From assembly GCF_003626655.1 (NCBI RefSeq), contig NZ_RBAN01000001.1, forward strand, positions 992,001 through 1,056,000: a stretch of 64,000 bases of DNA, in the 5' to 3' direction. This document shows positions 54,302 to 64,000 of the stretch, piece after piece (the first letter of the stretch is position 1; the number at the start of each line of letters is the position of its first letter). The notes beneath the pieces were generated by a model. The model ran no database searches and was not told the DNA's origin. It worked only from the letters and a program-made list of their open reading frames with translations. Source of the stretch: Micromonospora costi. Its GTDB lineage: Bacteria; Actinomycetota; Actinomycetes; Mycobacteriales; Micromonosporaceae. The translations under genes and the position numbers were made by a program.

Positions 54302-55111
54302 TCAGCCGGCGACGGGCCGGTCGTTCCGCGCCACCCCGCCGAAGGCGCCGAACCGCTCCGGGTGCTCGTCCACGTCGGACGCTGAGTCGGGGCGCCACAA
54401 CGGCATGTGTACGACGCCCGGATCCAGGATCGTCCAGTCGCCGAAGAAGTCGGTGATCTCGGCGCGGGACCGCAGCGTGATCTCCGTGGCGGTACGCGCC
54501 GACAGCCGCTGCGCGTCGAGCATCTCCTGGGGCTGGTCCTCGAACGTGGAGTGGGAGATGACCAGGTGGCTGCCCGGCGCCGCGGCGGCGCGCAGGGTGG
54601 CCAGGATCTCGGCGGGCTTGTCGGCGTCCGGGACGAAGTGCACGACACCGGCGAGCAGGATGCCGACCGGCCGGTCGAGGTCGAGCAGGCCCCGCGCCTC
54701 GGCGAGGATCCGCTGCGGCTCACGCAGGTCGGCGTGGACCACGGCGGTCAGGTCGTTGCCGGCGAGCAGTTCGCGGCTGTGCGCCACCGCCACCGGGTCG
54801 ATGTCCACGTAGACCACCCGGGCCCGCGGGTCGGCGGCCTGCGCCACCTCGTGCACGTTGCCCACGGTCGGGATGCCCGAGCCGATGTCGAGGAACTGGT
54901 CGACGCCGGCGTCCAGGAGCACCCGTACGGCCCGGCGCAGGAACTCCCGGCCGGCACGCATCGTCGCCGGCAGGTGGGGCGTCATGCTCGCGATCTGCTC
55001 GGCGAGCTGCCGGTCGATCTCGAAGTTGTGGGCACCGCCCAGGAAGTAGTCGTAGACCCGGGCGGCGCTCGGCCGGGTCAGGTCGATCTCGGTCGGAAGG
55101 CCGTCCGGCAT
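54302..55111 (-). CDS. SAM-dependent methyltransferase, DUF574 (Methyltransf_19) family
   Basis: A 269-residue enzyme of an actinobacteria-specific family common in Streptomyces and Micromonospora. The SAM loop is FLDIGSGIPTVGNVHEVA near residue 75, an acidic VVYVDIDPVAV follows strand 2, and the N-terminal PSAARVYDYFLGGAHNFEIDR motif is diagnostic. Substrates are unknown. The ATG at 55111 has GGGGAG 7 nt upstream. It heads an operon with the cyclic-di-GMP protein. Confidence 0.92.
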   Translation of the reverse strand: MPDGLPTEIDLTRPSAARVYDYFLGGAHNFEIDRQLAEQIASMTPHLPATMRAGREFLRRAVRVLLDAGVDQFLDIGSGIPTVGNVHEVAQAADPRARVVYVDIDPVAVAHSRELLAGNDLTAVVHADLREPQRILAEARGLLDLDRPVGILLAGVVHFVPDADKPAEILATLRAAAAPGSHLVISHSTFEDQPQEMLDAQRLSARTATEITLRSRAEITDFFGDWTILDPGVVHMPLWRPDSASDVDEHPERFGAFGGVARNDRPVAG

Positions 55112-55222
55112 CTGCAAGCTCCCCAGTTCGTCGCCGCGCGGCGGGACGGAGCCGGTGTCGGGGCGCGTGCGGGCACGCGGTGGCCCACCGGCCGACCCGC
55201 GGATCGTGTGGTGAAGAACACT

Positions 55223-56428
<1,206 letters not shown>

Positions 56429-56522
56429 CGCGAGTCCTTCGGGGGTGGGAAGGGCGGGGCGGGAGCGCCCGCCGGGTCGCGAGGGACGCCCGGCAGCCAG
56501 GATATCGGCCGCCCGGAGCGGA

Positions 56523-56528
56523 TAGGTT
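56523..56528 (+). promoter_or_regulatory. -10 box for leaderless GST-like gene
   Basis: TAGGTT followed by exactly 6 nt and the ATG at 56535. No Shine-Dalgarno is present. Confidence 0.5.
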
Positions 56529-56534
56529 GACGGC

Positions 56535-57500
56535 ATGGCCCGGGCCCAGTTCAGCGCAGAGACCAGCGGCGGCGGCGCGTTCGTCCGCCAGCCCAACCGC
56601 TTCACCGACCGGGTCACCCCGCACTCGACGTCCCCGCCCGGCGGCGGGCCGGACGAGGAGGGCCGCTGGCCGCTGGAGGCCGGCCGCTACCGGCTGATCT
56701 GGTGCCGGGCCTGCCCGTGGGCGCACCGGGCCCGGATCGTGCGGAGCCTGCTCGGCCTGGAGGACGTCATCTCCCTGGGCACGGTCGACCCGATCCGCGA
56801 CGAGCGGGGCTGGCGGTTCGCGCTCGACCCGGACGGGTTCGACCCCGTGCTCGGCATCGGTTTCCTCTCCGAGGCCTATCTCGCCACCGACCCGGACTAC
56901 ACCGGCCGGGTGACCGTGCCGGCGCTCGTCGACACGCTGACCGGGCGGGTGGTGACCAACGACTACCCGCAGCTCACCCTGGACTTCTCCACCGAGTGGC
57001 GGCGGTTCCACGCCCCCGACGCGCCGGACCTCTACCCGGTCGAGCTGCGCCCGGAGATGGACGCGCTGATGGCCGAGATCCACCGGGACGTCAACAACGG
57101 CGTCTACCGGTGCGGGTTCGCCACCTCCCAGGAGGCGTACGACGAGGCGTACCGGGCGCTGTTCGCGCGGCTCGACGCGCTGTCGGAGCGGCTCGCCGGG
57201 CGCCGCTACCTGATGGGCGACGCGATCACCGAGGCGGACGTGCGGCTGTTCACCACCCTCGTGCGCTTCGACGTGGCCTACCACGGGCACTTCAAGTGCA
57301 ACCGGCAGAAGCTCACCGAGATGCCGGTGCTGTGGGCGTACGCCCGGGACCTGTTCCAGACGCCCGGCTTCGGCGAGACGGTCGACTTCGACCACATCAA
57401 GCGCCACTACTACGCCACCCACCGGGAGATCAACCCGACGGGGATCGTCCCGCTCGGTCCCGACACCTCCGGCTGGACGACGCCGCACGGGCGTGGCTGA
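56535..57500 (+). CDS. Glutathionyl-hydroquinone reductase-like protein (ECM4/YqjG family)
   Basis: A 321-residue Xi-class GST-fold protein. The catalytic cysteine is C60 in WCRACPWAHRARI, and the Tyr-rich C-terminal domain (GRVVTNDYPQLTLDF, RCGFATSQEAYDEAY, HIKRHYYATHREINP) is typical. In glutathione-using bacteria these enzymes reduce glutathionyl-hydroquinones. Actinobacteria use mycothiol, so the physiological thiol is probably mycothiol; this is an inference. Transcription is leaderless. Its last 8 bp overlap the DUF998 gene. Confidence 0.92.
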   Translation: MARAQFSAETSGGGAFVRQPNRFTDRVTPHSTSPPGGGPDEEGRWPLEAGRYRLIWCRACPWAHRARIVRSLLGLEDVISLGTVDPIRDERGWRFALDPDGFDPVLGIGFLSEAYLATDPDYTGRVTVPALVDTLTGRVVTNDYPQLTLDFSTEWRRFHAPDAPDLYPVELRPEMDALMAEIHRDVNNGVYRCGFATSQEAYDEAYRALFARLDALSERLAGRRYLMGDAITEADVRLFTTLVRFDVAYHGHFKCNRQKLTEMPVLWAYARDLFQTPGFGETVDFDHIKRHYYATHREINPTGIVPLGPDTSGWTTPHGRG

Positions 57501-58128
57501 GCGGAACCGCCCCGGGTCACGGCTCACCCTCCGCGCCGCCGCCGCGGCGGTGGCCGCCGTCTGCACGCTCGCGGGAGCGGTCGCGGTGACGGCCGCCGTG
57601 CTCGCCGGGCCCGGCACGGGCTTCACGGGGTACGTGAGCGAGGCCGGCATCGCCGGAAGCGCCCACGCGCCGACGTACCGGGTGGGCGTGTACGCCCTGG
57701 CCGCCGGGCTGCTGCTGCTCGCCGCGGCGCTGCCGCCGGCGGCGCGGTTGGGCGCCGCGCTGCTCGCGGCCGGCGGCCTGAGCACGGCGTTGTCCGGCGC
57801 GGTCACGTGCAGCGCGGGCTGTCCGTTGCCGCCCTTCGAGCGCGCCACCGTGGCCGACCTGGTGCACGGCGGGGCCAGCATCGCGGGCACCGCGGCGGTG
57901 GTCCTCGCGATGGTCGCGATCTCGTGGTGCCGGGCCGCCGGTGGGCGGCTGCGCCTGCTGTCGGCCGTGGCCGCGGCCGTGGCGCTGCCGCTGTGCGCCG
58001 CCGTCGGGCTGGCCATGCTGCTGGTGGGACGGGGGACGCTGGTCGGCGTGCTGGAGCGGGTGGTGCTCGCGATCGCGGTGGTCTGGGGGCTGGCCGCGGC
58101 CGTCACGGTGGGTCTCGGCCGCCGCTAG
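57493..58128 (+). CDS. DUF998 family membrane protein
   Basis: A 211-residue membrane protein with about six hydrophobic segments. Family features are GYVSEAG near residue 42, YRVGVYALAAGLLLLAAALP and the loop VTCSAGCPLPPFERATVADLVHGG with two cysteines. Function is unknown. The GTG start at 57493 overlaps the preceding stop by 8 bp, so the two are cotranscribed. Confidence 0.85.
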   Translation: MAERNRPGSRLTLRAAAAAVAAVCTLAGAVAVTAAVLAGPGTGFTGYVSEAGIAGSAHAPTYRVGVYALAAGLLLLAAALPPAARLGAALLAAGGLSTALSGAVTCSAGCPLPPFERATVADLVHGGASIAGTAAVVLAMVAISWCRAAGGRLRLLSAVAAAVALPLCAAVGLAMLLVGRGTLVGVLERVVLAIAVVWGLAAAVTVGLGRR

Positions 58129-58185
58129 GGCCGACTCCCGGTCATCGACGACCATGTTTGTAAGGATCGTCACGGCGACGACCCC

Positions 58186-58223
58186 TTCCGCCCCGGATGC
58201 CGCGCGCGTATCGTCGTGCGGCG
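58186..58223 (+). promoter_or_regulatory. Promoter of the leader peptide / symporter transcript
   Basis: TTCCGC at 58186-58191, 17 nt spacer, TATCGT at 58209-58214, then 9 nt to the ATG of the leader peptide. The message would start within about 3 nt of the leader ATG. Confidence 0.45.
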
Positions 58224-60816
<2,593 letters not shown>

Positions 60817-60834
60817 CCCCCACCCGACCCACCC

Positions 60835-60894
60835 GGTGATCAAGAGGTTTGCGTCGGATCCGGCGCGTCCGCCGACGCAAACCTCTTGATCACC
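60835..60894. repeat. GATCAAG-type inverted repeat between convergent genes
   Basis: Perfect 23-bp arms, beginning GGTGATCAAGAGGTTTGCG at 60835-60857 and its complement at 60872-60894, with a 14-nt spacer. It lies between the old yellow enzyme (+) and the ABC exporter (-), so it probably works as a bidirectional terminator. The same GATCAAG..GTTT core is seen next to the infB terminator at 26050. Confidence 0.92.
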
Positions 60895-60933
60895 CGTGCG
60901 GGGCGGGCGGCCGTCGGGGGCGGGCGGGCGGGG

Positions 60934-63900
60934 TCAGCCTGCCAGGTGGTTCCAGCGGTCCTCCAGGTCCCGCCAGGGACCCTGGGCCGCGACCGTGCCG
61001 CCGATGAGCACCACCACGTGGTCGGCGCGCACCAGCGCGGCCCGCTTCGAGGTCGAGCCGACCACGGTGACCCCGTGCTCGCGCAGCGCCGCCCACAGCG
61101 CCAGCTCCGTCGTGACGTCCAGCGCGGACGACACGTCGTCGGCGACCAGCAGCTCGGTACGCGGCGCGAGGGCACGGGCCAGCGCCAACCGCTGCAGCTG
61201 CCCGCCGGAGAGCCGGGTGCCCTTGTGCCCGATCAACAGCCCCAACCCGTCACCGGCGGCCGCCAGGTCGTGGTCGAGCTGGGCGGTGGACACGGCCACG
61301 CCCGCGTCGACGTCGTGGCCGAGAGCGATGTTCTCCGCCACCGTGCCGGAGAGCACCCGGGGCAGCTGGCCCACGTACCCCACCTGGTTCGGCCGCAGGA
61401 ACAGCTCCGGCTCGGTGACCGGCTCCCCGTTCCAGCTGAGCCGGCCCGTGTGGTGCACGATCCCGGCCAGCGCCCGCAGCAGCGACGACTTGCCCGAGCC
61501 GACCGGCCCCACGACGAGCACCAGCTGGCCCCGCTCGACGGTCAGGTCGACGTCCCGGACGGCGAGCGTCCCGTCCGAGTGCAGCGCCCCGAAGCCGGTC
61601 AGCTCCAGCCGGCGCAACGGGTGGCGGGGCGGCGGTTCCGGCGCGGGCGCGGTCCCGGCGGCCAGATCGACCCCGGGCACGGCGGCCGAGTACGAGGCGA
61701 CGCCGCTCATGGCCACCGTCCGTCGGGTCCACACCCGGGCCGAGGGGTAGTGCGAGACGAGCGAGGCCGTCGTCCAGGCGAACCAGCGGGCCGCTCCGAG
61801 GGTGGACACCGCCACCAGCGTGGCGCCGGCCGAGAGTCCGCCGCCGAGGAAGAGCGCCCACGCGCCGATCGGCAGCAGCCCGCTGACGACCGACGGCGTG
61901 GAGCGCGCCCACACCTGCATGGAGATCTCCCGGCGCTGCCGGTCGCTGCGGACCGTGTCCAGCGCCGCGAGATGGTGCAGCACCGGCCGGGTCGCGCCGG
62001 CGAGTTTCACCGTACGGGCGGAGGACAGCACGGACACCAGCGCGGTGGCGAACGCGGCGCGCGCCTTCACCGTGCCGCCGGCCGTGCGTTCCAGCCGTGG
62101 CCCGAACAGCGTGGCCGCCAGCCCCGAGATCACCATGGTGCCGAGGAAGAAGAGTCCCGGTACGACGCTGCCGGTCACCGCCGTCATGGCGACCACGATG
62201 GCCAGCGAGATGAACTGGTCCACCAGGTTGTCGGCGAGCTGCACCACCCGCTCGGTGTCGCCGCCCTGGGCCACCACCTCCGCGGGTGTGTGCCCGCTGA
62301 CTCGGCGCGCCCCCGTCTGGCCGTGGACCAGGCGCAGGCTGATCCGCAGCATCTGCCGGATCCACCACTGCGGGAACCACAGGTTGGTGAGGTAGGGCAG
62401 TGGCAGCACCACGAGCAGCGCGGCGGCGATGCCGATCGCCGGCAGCCACGGGTCGCCCCCGTCGACCACGTCCGCCCAGAGCCACGGCAGCACCGAACCG
62501 TCCAGGCCGAGCAGCGTCATGACGACGAACAGGGCGACGGAGACCAGGCCGAAGCGCGGGTCGTTGACGGCCAGCCGCAGGATCTCCCGCATGGTGCGGG
62601 CGGGCGGCAGCGGGGGCAGCGGCGGCGGGTCGGTCCTCGGCACGGCCACCGGCCGGTCCGGCGCCGGCTCGACCGCCGCCGCCGGCTCGTCGAGGTCCCA
62701 CTCCGCGCCGGGCGCGGGCAGCAGGTCGACCCCGCCGCGCGTGCCGCCCGCACCCGCGTACGCGCTCGCGTGGCTGGTCGCGAGCAGCTCGGCGAACCGG
62801 GTGGACTCGCGCAGCGGGCCGGCCTCCACGACCGCCCCGTCGGCGAGCACCACCACCTCGTCGCAGCGGCGCACCGAGGAGAGCCGGTGCGCGATGACGA
62901 TGCCGATGCGGTCGGTGAGCAACCGCTCGGTGGCCTGCCGTACCCGGGTCTCGGTGACCGGGTCCAGCCGGGCCGTGGCCTCGTCGAGGATCACCACGCG
63001 GGGGTCCCGGACGAGGATCCGGGCGAATGCCACGAGCTGCTCCTGCCCGGCCGAGAGGACGTGCCCGCCCTCGCCCAGCCGGGTGCGTACACCGTCGGGC
63101 AGCTCGGCGATCCACCCCGCGAGCCCCAGTTCCTCCAGCGCCCGGGTGGCGTCGTCGAGCAGGTCGGGGTCGAAGAGCGCGACGTTCTCGGCGAGCGTGC
63201 CGGCCAGGATCTCGGTGCGCTGCGGCACCACGGCGACCCACCGGCGCAGCTCCTCGACGTCGAGGTCGACCAGGTCGGTGTCGCCCAGGAAGACGGTGCC
63301 GCGCGGCACGTCGACGGCGCGGGTGAGCACCTTGGCGAGCGTCGACTTGCCCGAGCCGGTCCGCCCGACCAGGGCGTACGAGCGGCCGCGGGCGAAGGTC
63401 AGCCGGATGTCCCGCAGCGCGGGGCCGCGGTCGTCGTCGACCGGGTAGCGGAAGGTCAGGCCGCGCACGGTGAGGTCGCCGTCGGCCGGGGCCACCCCGC
63501 CCGCCGGCTCCTGCGGCGCGGTGGCGAGCAGCTGCACCCGGGCCCAGGCGCCCAGCGCGTACTGGAGGTGCGGCACCCAGCGGGCCATGTGCTCGACCGT
63601 CGCGCCGAAGGCGATAGCGAGCAGCCAGATCGCGGTCAGCCGGGCACCGTCGACGCGACCGGTGGCCAGGGCCCACGCCCCGGCGAGCACGACGGCCGCG
63701 ATCCCGGCGCGGATTCCGCCCGCGGCGATCGAGGTCACCTGTGCCGACATCCGGAACACGCGGCCGGCACGGGCGATCACCTCGGCCGCCCGCCGGGCGT
63801 AGAGGCGCAGCACGTACGGCCGGGCCAGGGTGGTCCGGACGTCGTCCTGGCCGTGCACCGCCTCCTCCATGACCGCCGCGAGGTCGGACCAGGCCTCCTC

Positions 63901-64000
63901 CTCGGCCATCCGGGCCGGGGCGATCCGTCCGGTCGGGCGGCGCAGGACCACGGCGAGCAACGCGGTGAGCAGGACCATCCCCACGCCCGCCGGCCACCAG
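60934..64000 (-). CDS. Fused ABC exporter (TMD-NBD-TMD-NBD), N-terminus beyond window
   Basis: An open frame of 1021 visible codons continuing past the right edge. The visible order is the end of membrane domain 1, ATPase 1 (Walker A GRTGSGKST, signature LSAGQ, Walker B VVILDEATA, H-loop histidine in VIAHRLSS), a Pro-rich linker, membrane domain 2, and ATPase 2 (Walker A GPVGSGKSS, signature LSGGQ, Walker B LLVADDVSSALD, H-loop position in VVGSTSKR). ATPase 2 lacks the catalytic glutamate (Asp instead) and the H-loop histidine (Ser instead). It probably exports a hydrophobic compound, peptide or siderophore; the substrate is unknown. Confidence 0.93.
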   Translation of the reverse strand, partial: WWPAGVGMVLLTALLAVVLRRPTGRIAPARMAEEEAWSDLAAVMEEAVHGQDDVRTTLARPYVLRLYARRAAEVIARAGRVFRMSAQVTSIAAGGIRAGIAAVVLAGAWALATGRVDGARLTAIWLLAIAFGATVEHMARWVPHLQYALGAWARVQLLATAPQEPAGGVAPADGDLTVRGLTFRYPVDDDRGPALRDIRLTFARGRSYALVGRTGSGKSTLAKVLTRAVDVPRGTVFLGDTDLVDLDVEELRRWVAVVPQRTEILAGTLAENVALFDPDLLDDATRALEELGLAGWIAELPDGVRTRLGEGGHVLSAGQEQLVAFARILVRDPRVVILDEATARLDPVTETRVRQATERLLTDRIGIVIAHRLSSVRRCDEVVVLADGAVVEAGPLRESTRFAELLATSHASAYAGAGGTRGGVDLLPAPGAEWDLDEPAAAVEPAPDRPVAVPRTDPPPLPPLPPARTMREILRLAVNDPRFGLVSVALFVVMTLLGLDGSVLPWLWADVVDGGDPWLPAIGIAAALLVVLPLPYLTNLWFPQWWIRQMLRISLRLVHGQTGARRVSGHTPAEVVAQGGDTERVVQLADNLVDQFISLAIVVAMTAVTGSVVPGLFFLGTMVISGLAATLFGPRLERTAGGTVKARAAFATALVSVLSSARTVKLAGATRPVLHHLAALDTVRSDRQRREISMQVWARSTPSVVSGLLPIGAWALFLGGGLSAGATLVAVSTLGAARWFAWTTASLVSHYPSARVWTRRTVAMSGVASYSAAVPGVDLAAGTAPAPEPPPRHPLRRLELTGFGALHSDGTLAVRDVDLTVERGQLVLVVGPVGSGKSSLLRALAGIVHHTGRLSWNGEPVTEPELFLRPNQVGYVGQLPRVLSGTVAENIALGHDVDAGVAVSTAQLDHDLAAAGDGLGLLIGHKGTRLSGGQLQRLALARALAPRTELLVADDVSSALDVTTELALWAALREHGVTVVGSTSKRAALVRADHVVVLIGGTVAAQGPWRDLEDRWNHLAG

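Overview
This window is about 64 kb of very GC-rich actinobacterial chromosome. Gene content, gene order and the intergenic repeats point to Micromonosporaceae, most likely Micromonospora or a close relative; this is inferred from recognition, not from a search. No rRNA, tRNA, CRISPR array, phage or insertion sequence was seen. It reads as chromosomal core with accessory blocks inserted.

The left 31 kb is dominated by a minus-strand housekeeping backbone. In transcription order it is rimP-nusA-ylxR-infB-DUF503-rbfA-nrnA-(small genes)-MATE-truB-ribF-rpsO-pnp-M16 peptidase-dapB-(accessory block)-thyX-dapA, the last running off the left edge. It carries translation initiation and ribosome maturation, RNA decay, FAD, pseudouridine, lysine/peptidoglycan and thymidylate functions. 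The accessory block between dapB and thyX (about 1.7-13.2 kb) holds a DUF2752 membrane protein, an AlkX/YcaQ-type DNA glycosylase, three GNAT acetyltransferases, a GT87 mannosyltransferase, and a sugar system. That system is a LacI regulator, a solute-binding lipoprotein and two permeases, divergent from a glycogen-debranching-type glucosidase.

From 31 to 41 kb lie two ferritin-like DUF4439 genes, a PadR regulator coupled to a MacB-like ABC transporter, an F420-type nitroreductase, a nucleotidyltransferase-like protein, a 9 x 16 bp minisatellite, a VIT/CCC1 transporter coupled to map, a STAS protein and a FUSC membrane protein.

From 41 to 55 kb: a 1214-residue protein combining PAS, GAF, histidine kinase, receiver, PP2C phosphatase and RsbW-like modules. 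Next is a four-gene amine/amino-acid catabolic set (APC permease, GlnA4-like glutamine synthetase, aldehyde dehydrogenase, SDR), then an MBL hydrolase and a methyltransferase / GGDEF-EAL / DUF456 operon.

From 55 to 64 kb: a thiolase, a glutathionyl-hydroquinone-reductase-like protein, a DUF998 membrane protein, a DAACS symporter preceded by a cysteine-type leader peptide, an old yellow enzyme, and a fused TMD-NBD-TMD-NBD exporter that runs off the right edge.

Three themes run through the non-coding DNA. First, many starts are probably leaderless: a -10 hexamer (mostly TAnnnT) sits 6-9 nt before ATG/GTG. Second, intergenic inverted repeats begin with GATCATG, GATCAAG or GATCTTG and lie next to gene ends. 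Third, several operons are coupled by GTGA/ATGA 4-bp overlaps. The best candidates for undescribed biology are the repeat family, the minisatellite fused to one of its members, the leader-peptide-controlled symporter and a 31-residue small protein.
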